From contig NW_026570285.1 of assembly GCF_019649055.1 (NCBI RefSeq), forward strand, positions 682,001 through 746,000: 64,000 nucleotides of DNA, given 5' to 3'. Shown piece after piece: positions 48,001 to 63,000 of the stretch. Each line of letters starts with the position of its first letter. Position 1 is the first letter of the stretch. Origin of the DNA: Paramacrobiotus metropolitanus. Its lineage: Eukaryota > Tardigrada > Eutardigrada > Parachela > Macrobiotidae. A program made the translations under genes and the position numbers. The notes below the pieces were generated by a model, which was not told the DNA's origin, made no database searches, and saw nothing but the letters and a program-made list of their open reading frames with translations.

Positions 48001-51000
48001 GAGTAAATTGTAAAAAATAAACATGCATGAAATACCATTTTATTTTGTAAATAAATTTTCGCTCGTCTGTTGGAGAAAAAATTTCCAAAAATATTTTTTT
48101 TTGAAATTTAATTTGTACACAAGTAATAGTATGTTTATCAATAAATTATTTTCAATTTTGTGAATAAATTCGGGCTTGGCTTTTGTAGAAAAATTTAAAG
48201 AAAATGTATTTTTTAAGATTTTTTTAAACAAAAATCAAAATAATTTTTTCAGTAAGTTATTCTTTTATTTTGTGATTAAATTCTTGATTTTCGGTTCTAT
48301 AAAACTTTAAAACTGATATTTTAATTTAGTAAGTTTAATAAAAGAAACAAAGAGAAATGAATAAAAAAATTGTAAATTATTGTGTAATTAAATTATAAAA
48401 TAACTGCAGTTTATTCACGGATGGCGGTTAATATTCCACGACCTGCGAGAAGACATTTTCCTGCAAGAAAGCGGAATTTCGGACACCGTTCGCCAGACAA
48501 AACAAAATCTTTCACCGCTGTCTTCCCCCGATTTTATTTCCCTGGCAAAACGCCTCTGGACATCCCGATTCGACATCCTCCGAATTTTCCGGCATTCTCC
48601 CGGTGAAATGGTCACCACCGAGTTAAAATTAATCCGTTTTATCCTCCGTTTAATCCAACTCCATCAAAAAATATCCGGTTCCAGTTTAATCGCGAATAAA
48701 TTAACGGACGCCGTGATGCGGCGTTTCGCGTTGATCTGGAGCGAAATTGAGGAGCAGAAAAAGCGGGAAGCCGTGGAAAAAGAGACGCTGTACACCTTCG
48801 CCGGGGAGACGGTCTTCCCGACGTATCAAAATGTTTTTGCCGATGTTTATAAAAAATCCGATGCGGAAACAGCGGGAAATAATCAACCGGAAATTGCTGC
48901 GGAAAATCGGATAATTTTGACGGAAAATTTACGCAGTGAATTGATTGCATTGCATGCCGCGGTTGTTAACGAGACTGTGGATGTTCCCACGCCGGAATTG
49001 ATGAGAATTTTGTGCGCGGAGGGGCTGGAGATGGGATTTCTGGTGGAAAAACAAGCCGCCGGGGATGTGGAATTTTCGGTGGATTTTCTGGGAATTTTGG
49101 TGGAAATTCGGACGGTTTGTCGGAATCTGGATGATGCGGAGGGAAGTGATGGCGGGAAAAGGGATTTTTATCGCGGGGAGAATATCCCGGAGTCTCGGAA
49201 GTGTTTGCCGGTGTTGCGGGATGTGGAGACGCGAGTGGCGGAATTGTTGAATGAATGGCCATCACATCCTGTTCTTCTTGAGGTATTTTTGATCTTTTTA
49301 ATTTTTTCTGAATTATCAGGAATTAAAACTTAGTTAAATTAAATTAAATCCAATCAAATTTAATTAAATCCTAAATTTAATTATATTAGAAAAACGATCC
49401 GTTATTTAGATCAAAAATTGCATAAATTCAGAAAAATTACTAAAATGCTTCAAATTGTCCTCAATTTAATATCTAAATAAATCCTGAATTTAACTAAATT
49501 TTAAAAAAATCATTCGCTATTTAAAAACAAATTCAGATAAATATAGAATAAATGTCCGAAATGCTTTACTTTCCTGAAAATAAATTCGATGAATAAATTA
49601 AATAATCACAATAAAAATTGTCTATTTTCCCAGGCCTCCGTGGTAATCCAGCGCATCCTCTCGTTCCCGGTGACGGAACCCGTGGCCAAATTCCTAGCCG
49701 GTCTGGAGCTCCTTGTGGACCGCTGCCAGCACTGGGAAGCCAAGGCGCACAGCGGCGTCAGTCTGCAGCCGCAGTTGGAGCAGATCAGCCGGCTGGTGCT
49801 GGACTGGCGCCGGCTGGAGTTGGCGCAGTGGGCCACGGCGTTGGACGCCGTGCAGCGCGACGCCGCCCGCACCGCCTCCGGGTGGTGGCTGCATCTCTTC
49901 ACCTCCGTGCACCAGTTGCTGGCGCAGGGACAGATGGAGCCGTTGCCGGCGTTGGTGGCGGCGCTGCAGCGCTGGATGGAGGCGGGGAGTCTGGGGACGT
50001 TCGGCGCCGGGTTGGGGATGTTGGAGACGATGGAGCGGCATTTTGCGCGGTTGCCGAGGGGCGGGAATACCGCCGGCAGAGGTGCGTTGAATGAAAAAAA
50101 AAATAGTTTAAAAATAAAGCCGGAGATAAATTTTATTCTGTTTATTTTCCTTATTTTTATTTTATTTGTTATTTTTTGCAGTTTTTCAATCAGTTTTCAT
50201 ATTATTTTTGTACAGAAATTTCAAATTCTGTATTTTTTTAATGTTTTATTTATTTTCTTTCTGATTTGTTGTATATTCCTACAATAAGTTTTTTTCTTTT
50301 AATAAATAAATTGTATTTTCGAAGTGTTTTTTTTTACTTGTTATTGAAATAAATATTTCTTTCAAGATTCTACCGTAAAGTGTTTTCCATAGTTTCCTTA
50401 ATAAATTTTCTCTATATGTTTTTGGTTTATTTTATGTTGTTATTTTAAATTTTGCATTTTTCGATGTTTTTATTTTGCGAGTTTCTTGTCAAATAATTTT
50501 TTTATTGATTTTAACGATCGTAGATGTGGTGTGCTGCGTGTTGCGGAATATTCGCGGATTTTACGGGCAATTTTCCGGTGATGTGGAGCAGCTGGTGAGC
50601 AGCCGACGCGCCGCCATTGAGAAAGAATTGAAGAATTTCGTGAAGATTGCCAGATGGAGCGATATGAATTATTTCAGTCTGGAGCAGACGGTGAAAAAGT
50701 CCCACCGGAAGGTCATGGATCTCATGCGCCAGTTTGCGGTAAGCGCGTTTTAATTACAAAAAAATATGAATTATCGTTGTAGCATTTGAATATTATTTCC
50801 TGGAAATAAATTTATTTAAAATTAATTTTAAAATAAATCAAAACAAAATTGCAGAATTTTTTTATGATTTTTTCGTGTGTAGAATGTGCTGGATGAACGC
50901 GTCAGTCTGGTGAAGCCCAGTGGGAATTTCCCGGTGTTTGTTGCGCCCGATTTGAACGTGGTTTTGCGTGGACTGAAGACAACTTCCGCCGCGGATGTTC

Positions 51001-54000
51001 CGCCGACGCTGTTCGTTAAAATCGCCAATTTGCCGGCATTGACACAGCGCAGCGCGGTGCTGGTGCGGCGCATTTGCCGAAAACTGCCGCTGCAGACTGC
51101 CGCCGCGGCGGTTGCCGCCATCGGAGGTGAAAACATAAATTCCACGTTTTTTTTACCATTAATTTTTTTGCGAAAAAAAATCTGCTTGGTATAGTCTTCA
51201 AAGATTTTTCGGGTATTTTTTAAATTAATTCGTCATTTAAATTATGGTGATGAGTAATACTCGTAATTATTGCTAATTTCGTTCGTAAACGTAAAATTTG
51301 GTAATTTGTTCTCAATAATTTCACAAGATAAATAGTTAAGGCAATTAATGTCAGCTAATTTGGTTACTTAATTTTTAAAATGTGGACATTTGTAGACGAA
51401 GCGGCAGTGCGCTGGAAGGAACTGGATGAGCCGGCGCTGCCGACCGAAATGCCGGTGGAGAAGAAAAAAGCCGCGTTGAAAGCGCTGATTCAGCGGCGTC
51501 GCTTGGCCTACACCGATGTCAAGAAGCAGCTGCAGGAAATCGGTAGGTCAACATTTTTTTTAAAAAAAATCCCTCAAGGTAATTTTTACATGTGAATTAT
51601 TCCCACTGTAATCGGTAAAAATTTAATTTAAATTGTTAAAATTAAATTATAATAATTCCTTAATGACAACGCCACATGATGAACATCGCTGTCTTAATTC
51701 TGAAAATTAATACATTTATTATTCCCGGAGCCGGATGGCGCGGCGTCGTGCAGTGCATCGTTGCGGAATATTTTTGTTAATTATTCCCTCTTAAATTAAC
51801 TTTTAATTTGCAAAATGAATTACGTTTTTAAATTCAGTTTTCTATTTTTACAATCGAACTTATGCATGCATCGTTGCGAAATACGTATGCCTTCGAATAT
51901 TCTCTCTAAAATTAATTTTTAATTTGGAAAATTTAAATTATTTAATTCCTGATTTTGTAAAATTAGTTTGAAAATGTATAAATAAATTTCATATACACTA
52001 ATATCGCCGCATCGTGCAGGTGCGTCGTGGCGGAAAGGCAGCGGTATCCAGAAAAGCCTGGAGGATTTCACCGGCGCCCTGAGCGGCGTCAGTGTAGACG
52101 CATCATTAACCGCTCCGCGCGACGCCTGTCTGCAGCTGTTCCAGCGGGTGCTGGCGCAAATGGCCGTCTTTCAACGTCAACTAGAGAAGCCATTTCAAGT
52201 ACGTCTTTTCTTATAATTTTTGAAACAGTTCGGTGTTCATTTTAATGAGGAATTTATTTTTTAATTATTTGTATTTGTGCAGGGAATTGCTGGTGAAGCC
52301 GGCTTGATGAAGGGTCTCGTGCAGCATCTGCACGCGCTCATTCTGCAGCAGGCGCGGACGGCGGCGGAGTTGGCCGGGAAACTAACGCCGCTGGGCGGGT
52401 TTTTGCGGGGAGCGACGCGGCCGGCTGTCGATCCGGCGTGGCCAGTGATCGTGGGAAGGGATTGTCTCCAGTTATTGGTACGAGTGAATTTAATTTGGAT
52501 TTAATTTTCTTTTAACTCCCATTTAATTCCTGTTTTATTTTAATTTAATTTCCGTTTAAATGAGGTTTAATTACATTAAATTTCCATTTAATTTCGATTT
52601 AAAAATGATTTAATTATAAATTACAATCTATTAAAAAATCGCAAAATAAATCGCCTGAGATAATTTTAGTGAAAAAACGTCGTTGATAAATTAATGGTGC
52701 AATAAATACATTTAATTAACGATTAAAATTTGAAAAATTTCCATAGATTAATTAATAAAATAATGATTATGAAATTTTGTAATTTTTGTGCAGAAAAAAG
52801 CGCAGAACGTCGTGTGCCAAATGCAAGTGGCGGCCAAGCAGTACCGACTGATATTGGACGCCGTTCCCGAAAAGCAGACGAACGCCGCCGTTCTGGATTT
52901 GTTGTACACTAACAACAGCGAGCGGCCACTTATTATGGAGAAAAACACGGAGCAGTGGAATGCAGCTGAGCAGCTGTTGAAGGTATGTAGATAAATTAAT
53001 TTCGGAATGTCGTGACGTGATAATAAATGTATATTTATTATCGAACTCGCAGGTCGCTGACTGAATGTCAGCAAAGCACAACAATGACAGGCAACTTCTA
53101 TGTTGCTATGCAAAAGGTCATGTGTATACACTGCACATATCTGACACCTCCCCCAGTGGGGAGACCCACTCAACTAAAGCCAAAACAAAGCTAGCGCCCG
53201 AATTTCGGATCCGCGATTAGTCGATCCGGTTCTTTTCTGTCTCTTCCGCTTCGTCGCACTTCTGGTTCCGGTGGCTTCAGTTGAGAACTGGTATCAGTTA
53301 TCGCTTCAGGAACGCGTGGCGTTTTCTTAGCATTCTTCACATTCGCTGGCTTCACTGGTTTGGCGCTATCAACATTCGGTAATGTAAGTTCAGGTGCTTT
53401 ACCAGTAGCGATCTGTCCACCAGCATCCTGCTTTGTGACCGCTTCCGGAAAGGCATCGTTAGGCAGTGCAGCCGTCTGCACTGGCGATGCGACTGGTACT
53501 TTCGGTACATCCGGTGTCTTCGGTGCGACAGGTGCGACAAGTGCAGCTGGCGGATTCGGTAGTGCACGCTCGTCTGGGTGCAGCCAATGCCTCGGTCGCA
53601 TCTGATTTTCGTGCCTTCGCAGGTCAATTCCGTTGACCAGGACAACCCAGATGCGGGTACCTTCACGTCTGACCAGCTGTCCACGCTGCCAGTCAACTGC
53701 GCGATTCGGACGGTAATCACGTACCATTACGTAATCGCCAACTTGGAAATGCTTCTCCTGTGTCCGTTGGTCGAAATTTTGCTGGTAACGCTTCCGGTTA
53801 CGCTCTATTGTTGTCATCAGCACCGGCACCAGCAAGTCCAGCTGACCACGCAGTTTGCGGCTCAGAAACAGTTCCGCTGGCGACTTGCCAGTTGTGGCCT
53901 GTGGCGCGTTGCGGTACCGGAACAGGAATTCCCGCAGAGCTGTGGGCAATGGCTTCCGGTCGGCCATCAGCTTGCTGATTCCGTCCTTAAAAGTTTGAAC

Positions 54001-57000
54001 GTAGCGCTCCGCCTGGCCGTTCGACTGTGGGTGGCCAGGTGGTGTCCGAAGATGTCGGATGCCGTGAACCGTGCAGAAATCGGCAAACTCTTGCGAGGTG
54101 AACTGCGTACCGTTATCGGTGACGATTTCGGTGCAGGCTCCGTAACGGCTGAACAGGTTCAGGAGGGCCTCCAGAACGCCGTCGGACGTGGCGTGTTTCA
54201 TCTGGACCACCTCCGGCCACTTCGACATGGCGTCCACAATCACCAGCAGCATTGTGCCGTGAAATGGACCGGCGAAGTCCATATGGAGCCGCTTCCAAGG
54301 TGCATGCGGCACTTCCCACTGCGCCAGCGGGACTTTGGCCGTTTCCTTCGCGCGTTCAGTGCAGATTTGGCATTCACTGGACATTCGTTCGATGTCCTTG
54401 TCCATGTTAGGCCACCAGCAGTATCCTCGCGCTTCACCCTTCATCTTCCCCGCCCCCATGTGGGCGCCATGAAGGTATTCCAGGATCTGCTGCCGGTGTT
54501 TCGATGGCACGACGGTCCGGGATCCCCAGCATACGCAGCCGTTGATGGTGACGAGCTCATGCTCAAGTCGCTTGTAGGGACGCGCTAGGGCATCAACCGT
54601 CGACGGCCAGCCGTTCATGACGTATCCATACACGGTGGACAGTTCCGGATCTCTGGCCGTTTCTTCGGCAATCGCTTCCACCGACACCGGAAAACGCGAC
54701 ACGTTGTCGACGTGGACAGCGTTGACCACACTGTCCATCCCCAGGCCGGGCAGGCCATCCAGCTGCGTCGAATGCAGTGGTAGGCGGCTCAGTCCGTCAG
54801 CTTGGCCAAACTCCTCGGTGCGGCGGTATTCGATGCTGAACGAATATCCCATCAGCATCAGCGCCCACCGTTGGAGGCGGTTTGCAGTCACCACCGGCAC
54901 TCCTTTCCGTTGACCAAACACACTGAGCAGCGGTTTGTGGTCAGTGCACAAAGTGAACTCGCGCCCAGCGATATATTGATGGAACTTCCGGCACCCAAAC
55001 ACCAGTGCCAGGGCCTCTTTTTCTATCTGGCCATAGTTCTTCTCGGCGGCTGTGAGCGTCTTCGAGGCGTGTGCGATTGGCCGTTCCGTTCCGTCCGGGA
55101 AACGGTGACAGATCACGGCGCCAACGCCGTATTGCGACGCGTCCGCGGCGAGGACCAGCGGCATCCGCGGGTCGTAATGAACCAGGAACGTCGCGCGAAC
55201 AATCTGCTCCTTTAAGGACAGGAACTGCGTTTCGCAGTCCTTGGACCAGGACCAGGGGACTCCGGCCTTGAGGAGGTTGTGGAACGGCGCACACTTCCCG
55301 GACAGGTCGCGAACGAACTTCCCGTAATGGTTGACCAGACCCAGGAACGCTCGGAGTTCGCTGATGTTGGTCGGACGGGCCATGTCGCGGAGTGCCTTGA
55401 CGCGGTCCTGGGAAATGTGGCGACCACGGTGGTCCACCACGAACCCCAGGTACTCCACGGAGTCCTGAAGGAAGAAGCATTTGCTGCGCTTCAGCGTGAA
55501 ACCGTGCTCTTCCAGGCGTTGGAGGACTTTCTCCAGGTTTCGGAGGTGCTCCTCTTCCGTCGCCCCGGTGACAATGATGTCGTCGAGGTAAATGGCGACT
55601 CCTCGCATCCCTGGAGGACGCTCTCCATGATCTGCTGGAACACGGAAGGACCGCAGGCGACACCGAAGGGGAGTCGGTTGTACCGGAACAACCCCTTGTG
55701 CGTGTTTATTACCACCAGGCTCTTGCTTTCTTCATCTAGCTCCACCTGGGCGTACGCTTCCGCCAGGTCCAACGTACTGAATTGCTTCCCTCCGTTCAGT
55801 TTCGCGAACAGCTCATCGGGCGTCGGCAGCGGGTACTGCTGGACGTCGAGAGCGTCGTTGAGTCCCGTGCTAAGGTCGGCACAGGTGCGGATGTCTCCAG
55901 CCCGTTTCTGCGCCGTCACCACTGGAGCTGCCCAGTCGGCCCGTTCCACTGGTGTAAGGATGCCCCTCTCCACCAGGCGATCCAGGTCGCGCTCCAGTGC
56001 TTCGCGGAAGGCAAATGGGACTGGTCGAGCTTTCCGGAACACAGGCGTCGCGCCTGGCTTCAAGTGCAGGTGAGCCTTGTAATGTTTGCAATGGCCCAGT
56101 TCGTCACGGAAAACAGCACTGTGCTTCTTCAGCAGCTGTTCCACCTCCAGTGTGCCGGAAACTGTGAACACCATGGTCGACTGCAGGTCCCGCAGACTCA
56201 GTCGGCTGAGGTCCAAGGCGGATCCAGTCCCTACCCAGCACGTTTCCCCCTGTCGCCACAACCACAATCGGCAGTGCCTTGCGAGTGCGTGCGTGGGTGA
56301 CTTCCACGGTCGCAGTACCAATAACCTTCAGCGTGTGCCCCGTGAAGCTCCGTAAAGTGTTCGTATACGGTGACAGCTTCGGGGATCCGATTGATCGCCA
56401 CGTGTCGGCCGTAAAGATGGTCACACTGGATCCGGTGTCCAGTACGGGTGACACGGGCACGCCGTTCAGCTTGAGTGGTACGTGGATGGATCGTCCACCC
56501 GTCGTGTCTACCGACAGGACGTCGAATTCCTCCTCCACCAGGAATGTCCGCCGCCCATCTCTTCGTTGCTGCGCTGCAGGTTGCTTTCCGCTCCGACACA
56601 CCTTCGCGATGTGCCCTTTTTTACCGCAGCTTTTGCAGGCAAGATCTTTCGCCCAGCACTGTGACCTCTCGTGCTGCATGGAGCCACATCCATCGCACGC
56701 ATCTCTCGCGGAGCTGGCTTTCGGTCAGGACGGCTGCTACGGTTCTGCATGCCGCCGCGTCCACGACCGCGTCCTCTGCTGGTGCCGCCACCGCCACTCC
56801 GGGCATTGTCGACGCGCGCCACATCCGGCGCTGTCTGACCTTTCCTGTTGGACTTGCGCAGCTCATATTCTTCACAAATCTCCAGTGCTTTCTCCAACGT
56901 GTTGTACGTTTGGGACTGGAGGTGTTGCCGTGTGGTGTCGCTCAAAATTCCGTTGAGGAAAGTAGCGGACATATTCTTTTCTAGCACGTCCGCAGGGAAA

Positions 57001-60000
57001 ATCCGCAGCCGAAAATAGCCCTTGCGCGCGCAGCCGGTTCGAAAATCAGCAGCGAATTCTCGCCCAGGTCGGTGACCTTGCGCAGTTTCACAAAATTCTG
57101 ATATTGGAATTGCCACCATCGCCATGTCATCTTCGCGGGTTCAAACTTGATCAGCCCTGATCCAGCCTTCTCGCTGGATGTCGTGGGGACTGATGGCGAA
57201 GCAGGCGATGTCGATGTCGTGAGAGACATTATGAGGTGTGTAGGGAAATTAGACCGCGTGAGGTCTCGTGTCCTTCACGCCAGTTTGTCGTGACGTGATA
57301 ATAAATGTATATTTATTATCGAACTCGCAGGTCGCTGACTGAATGTCAGCAAAGCACAACAATGACAGGCAACTTCTATGTTGCTATGCAAAAGGTCATG
57401 TGTATACACTGCACATATCTGACAGGAATCAATCAAGAATAATTTTAAATAAATTCACTGCAATTAATTCCAGATTTAATTGCAAATACTGTAATTAATT
57501 GATTTAATTGCCAATTTATTTGCTAATAATGCATGATTTGTTTCCACTTAATTACGGGTTTATTGGAAATTAAAAATTTTTACTGGAATTAATTGCCGAT
57601 TTATTTGTGAATAATAAATAATTTGTTTACACGTAATTACAGATTTAATTGATAAGTTAATAAATTTAACTGGAATTAATTGCCGATTTATTTGCAATAA
57701 TTTGCTGATTAATTTGCATTTAATTGCGAATCATTTGATTATGCCGGTTGTTTGTAGAATATTTTCTTGACTGTGGACGCACATCGCAGCGTGATTGTCC
57801 AGCATTTATCCACACTGCCGCCGCTGGGCGGTCCGACGGAATGGGCGCTGATCCAGGCCCTCCGCGCCGATCTTCCCGGTCTCCGTCAAGCTTTTTCGTC
57901 GCTCCACCAGAAATTAGGCTGCTTTCCCCACGGAGCGGCATTGCTGCAGGATCTGGATGACTTTTCGGCGGAATTATCCTGCGGGAATCCGTCGGCCGGG
58001 GGCGCGGAGCAGTGGGCGGATCCGCTGGGAAAGCTGATCGTCGCCGCGCTGAAGGGCGTCCAGAATATGCTGCCCACCACGAAACTCGGCGATAATTCGG
58101 AGGAAGGATTAAATATTGGCGTCTTAACCGCGAACATCGGACACTGGCAGAATTTACTGAATATTGCCCGGGTAAGCAGTAAATGATTATTTAATTAAAA
58201 TTAAATTTGAATTAAATTGACATCGACTGTATTAACGCCACATTAATTTGCCATTTAATCGAAATTAATTCGAAATTAAATCGACATTAAGCTGAAAGCA
58301 AACGGAAAGTAAATTGCATTTAGGTTGGAATTAAACTCAAATTAAACAGCAGTTGAAATTTAAAAATAATGAGAAATAAATCGTAAATAAATTGTAAATA
58401 AATCGCAGTTAAATTAATTAAATTGGAAATAAATTGAGATAAAATTGTTGGTTAGGTTGGACAGCGGTTGGATAATTTCGTCACCGGCGCCAACCGCTCC
58501 GTATGGGATACCGCATTAACCCAGCACATTGCACTGGCGGATGTCGTGGTGAATAATTACAGCGTGCTGGCCGGCGCCGTGCTGCGCGACGCCTTCGCCT
58601 TGATGGCCGGCACGTCGCGGCTGCTCTTGCATTTACTGGAACTCTTCGGCCAGATTGCCACGCAGGTGCGCGGCAACCGCGTTAAATCGGATTAATTATT
58701 TTAAATTAATTTTCGAAAAATTATTTTTAGGGATTCGGCAGTGGGGAAGTCCCGGAGGAAGAGGAGGGCGACGGGAAAGGCGAGAAATTTGAGGAGACGG
58801 AGCAGGCCGGGCTCGGAGAGGGCGAGGGCACGAAGGATGTCAGCCAGGAAATCGAATCCGAAGACCAGGTTCGGGCCTATTAATTATCTCTTGATTTTTT
58901 TTCTTAGATTTGGATTTTTTAATTGTTTTAAAATGTTTCTGATTTAATTAGATTTATTTGCAATTGTTTAAATTACAGGTAAATTTCAGAATGAACCAGA
59001 AACATTTTGATACGAATTTTCCAGTTTTTTAAAATAATTTTTCGGCTAAGTTTGATTCCTAATTTTTTAATTTTCTGTTTTTTTTTTTAAAACGTATTTC
59101 AAGATTGTTTTGGTTGGATGTAATTTGAGATTTTTTCCTAATTTTCTAATTTTTTTTTCAAAATGGTTTTGGTTTCATGTAAATTTTATTTTCAGTACTC
59201 TGCTTTTTTATCGTTTTTTCTGTACAAATAGATTTCTTTTTAAATTTGAATTTCTGGTTTATATGTTAAAAATCTATAAATTCTGAATCATAATAATTTT
59301 TAAATAATTTTATAATCATTATTATTAATTTGAATTTAGCTGGAAGACAGTCACGTCGCTGGCGAGAAAAAAGAACCGGAAGTGCCGTCGAACGCCCCGG
59401 CGGAAGAGGAGCACGGAGTCGAGATGAGCGAGGATTTCGACGCGGAGATGGACGATGTGCAGCGCGAAGAACAGGACGAAATCAACGGTAAAAAATTAAA
59501 AATCGCTTTAATAAAAAATTATACAGCAAGAATAAATTCTCCTGGTTGCGCAGAAGACGACGAAGGCGATGAAAAAGATGAGGATAAGCTGGATCAGCAG
59601 ATGGGCGATCTGGGCGATGACGAGGATAATATTGACAATCTGGATGAGGAGGTGTGGCGGGACGATGCCGACGCCGAGGAGGAAGACGACGAAACGAAGG
59701 TAATGGTACATAATAATTAGACGAATATAGAAATAATTACAAGATATTCGCGAAAATTGTAGTACTGTTGTGTGCGCTGTTCAGCGGGGACCGGCTGAGA
59801 ACGATGGAATGTCATAGAGTGTTGTAGTGTAATGGCACGTGCTGTTGATCTCCGAGCTAATACAAATTACGGTCATTATTGAAGTGGTGGAATGGATTTT
59901 CTAGATTATAATACCTGTAGAATCTTGATTATTCACCTTTTTTACAGTAGCTCGATTTACCGAAATTTTTTAATTTAATGCTGTTAAAATTGTCGTTTAA

Positions 60001-63000
60001 TGTTGCTGTTGTTAGTGTTGAAAATTTCATGTTGTTTTGGTTTCTTTTTGCTTATCATCTGCATTTCGTCTTGTTGTTTATTCTTTATTTTCAGCCTTTG
60101 TTGGTTTTATTTTTCTTGGTCTTTTTACCTTGTTTTTCATTTTTTTTTATTCTTCATACGCGTTCAAAGTATATTTATTCGGTATGCCTGTAGCTTAATT
60201 TTCGTCGTTACATAATTTAATAATAACAATTATACAATAATGCTTCGTTGATAACTACAAAGGTCATGTTGTGAAGTAATTATTAAGAAAATCTAAACTA
60301 CAGCCCTGCTCAGCCAAGTTGGGGCAGTTTTTTCAAAAAATTAGCATGGGTCAGCCGTCATAAAATACTTTCTTATTTAATTTTTTCTTAGTTGCCGTGG
60401 GTATCCGACGTCCTTTGCACTTAAGGGTTTTACTTTGAGAACGCTTGCCGAATTATAGTGAGGTCATAATCAGTGTAGGCCAGAGGAAAAAAGCGGCTCA
60501 ACCCACCCAACTTGGTAGCAGTAGTCGTGTTTAAAATTTCTTTACAAATTTTGATGACGTCGTTTACCAAAGGCAATAACTGTGAGCTGTTGCTCATTCA
60601 ATGCTCTTGCGGAGAATACCATACATCAGCCGATTTCGGCCAAGCCTGGGTGACCTTAGCAGAATGTCTGCAAGCACCTTTGAATTGGGGGTTGACCTCT
60701 GTTGCACGCTTGCCGTGCAGCCACGGGATGCTTTGGGTAACCATTTTCGGTGAAATCTTGTCGGGGAAGCCCTGAGCGTCAATAAAAACTTTACTGCTCG
60801 TACAATAAGCCCGAGACATTCCGTTACGAGACACTGTAAGGGCAACCATAAGTATTTTTTGCTACCGCTTTCCTGATCTTTTCTTCTGTTCATCCGGTCA
60901 TCCTGTTTCTCCGTCCGGGCAATTTATGGCCGCCGTAACATAAAAATCCTTTAATATGATCCATGTTTCACCCATGGATAAAATCAACTTGAAGTTACCT
61001 AGGTCTGTGCGCTTGGCAACCGCATTCTTCAACAGGTACTTCTTAACATAGAAGTCTATGGGAGGTGCACCTTCTTTCGTGGACAGCTCGAGCACCGATT
61101 GCGCTAGACTTTTTTTGTTGCCTCATAGCTGACAGCCTTTGGTTTACTGAACAGTTTCCAGAAACCCCTCGTAAATATATCTGTTGGTGTGCCCTTCAGA
61201 GGGACAGTTCTAAGCACCCTAATAGTGACCACTACCCCACCCCCTTAACCAGTGCTCGGCTCCCTACTGGCACACCGAAGGGTACCGCTTTTGAAATAAT
61301 CGAATTCGCAGTAAAAAGTTACACTAGAAAACTGCAAACAAGAAACAAAACAGTGTATGCAGATAATTTATAAATTATTTAACAAAACTGCCCCAACTTG
61401 GCTGAGCAGGGCTGTATATTCAGATCATTTTGTTCATCTGTACATATTATGTAGTTGCGCTGATGGGTAATATGTACGAGAAAAAAACTGCAAAATAATC
61501 AACAGGAAAAAGGGAAGAAATTCACGAATAAAAATTAGGAATATTTTCTGATTTCCTCTGTAAATATGTAAATAAATAAAAAAATTACAAAAAAAATTTT
61601 CAGAATAATTTAATCATGGCGGGGTTTTGTCAGGATAAAAAGGAGACGGACGGGAAAGGCCAGGCGCAAGCCGATCAGCAGGAATTGGTTGCCAAAGACG
61701 ACAATCTCGTCCAAGGCGAAGAACAACAACAGGAAGATAATTCACCGATGGAAACGGAAGCGGAGCCGACCGCTGATCAAGAAATGAACGAGCAGGACGT
61801 CCAAAATGACGAGAAACCGACGGAAGATCTCATGCCGGAGAGTGTTGATGAAAATCCCGAGGATGACGGTACGCAGCTATTTTTTTATGTAAATTCTTGA
61901 TTATTTGTTGAATATCAATTTTTTTCTTAAATAAATGGTGGATTGATTTATGTATTTGTATTAAAATTTTTTAATTTGTTTTATTTAGTGGAGATTTTTT
62001 TAGATATGGATGGGGAGGAAGAAAAACTCCCGGAGGATGGAGAAACGGTTCCGGATGCGCCGGAAGCCGCGCCGGATGAAGAATTGCCCGGTGTCGCGGA
62101 AATTGAGGAGAAAATCGCGGAAATGGAGGAAGAGCGGAATATGCAGCCGCCCGCGAGCGCCGCCGACAATAATGAAGCGCAGAGCACTGAGACCGGCACT
62201 GAGGGACACGGCCAGTCGCTCCTCGATTTTCCCAAGGAGAATCTCAACGAAGCCGAGCTGGATAACGACGCCGTATGTGATTAATTATTATTTCGAAATT
62301 TCATATTGAATTATTACCCATTTTATTATTGTGATTCCTATTTATTTCTAATTATTTTACTGTTTATAAAATAGTTTGGAAATTATGAAATAATTAGATT
62401 GTTAATAGTTTTGACTTCTTAAATGGAATTCAATTAAAATGACAGGATTACTTGTTATTTTCGTTTTTAGAATAAACCAGGAAATCATGTGTTAATTAAA
62501 TATTGAATTATCATTAATTAAACGGGAATTAAATTATTTTAAAATAACTGATTATTTGGCGGCGAATTGTTAAGAAAATGAGTGTGAATATTCAGGAGAA
62601 TGAAGCCGGGACGCAGGGCGCGGCGCTGGACGCGTCGGGACGCGAAAAGGGTCCGCGTGGCGCCCAATCGACACCGGCGGGTGTCAAAAAGAAGAAAAAT
62701 CAGCCGAAGAAAAAATCCGCGGAGCCGGAAAAACGGACGCTGGGCGATCCCAGCCAAGCGGCGCGCAAACGCCGGCGCATCGTGGAGAACAGCGGCACCG
62801 CCGTCGACGAGGTGCGACGGTTGTCGAATTTTTTCAATTAAATTTTAATTTAATTAAAAAATATAAATTTTGCAATTTATTTTTTTTGAATAATTACCTG
62901 ATTATTTTAAATATTAATTCAGATCCTTGCAGTAATTTATTAAAGTATTAAATTACTAAATTAACTATAGTAATGACTCGAATAAAATTAAAAAAATAAA

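Larger units (their letters stand above)
53008..57424 (-). mobile_element. Ty3/gypsy LTR retrotransposon, 4.4 kb, in MDN1 intron 41
   Basis: Two 139-bp LTRs (53008-53146 and 57286-57424) read identically, begin TGTC and end GACA, and are flanked by GGAA on both sides (53004-53007 and 57425-57428). On the minus strand the 5' LTR is at the 57424 end. A candidate primer-binding site starting TGGCG lies three bases inside (57265-57282). A polypurine tract (ACTGGGGGAGG, 53147-53157) abuts the 3' LTR. The coding order gag, protease, reverse transcriptase, RNase H, integrase is that of Ty3/gypsy. No envelope frame is present. It lies antisense to MDN1. Confidence 0.93.

Noticed and set aside
53147-53190. 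Envelope gene, which would make the LTR element retrovirus-like
   Set aside because: Only 44 bases separate the end of pol from the LTR, so there is no room for an env.
53578-54588. 336-codon plus-strand frame
   Set aside because: It is the complement of the retrotransposon integrase region and has no domain of its own.
55279-56073. 264-codon plus-strand frame
   Set aside because: Antisense shadow of the reverse-transcriptase region.
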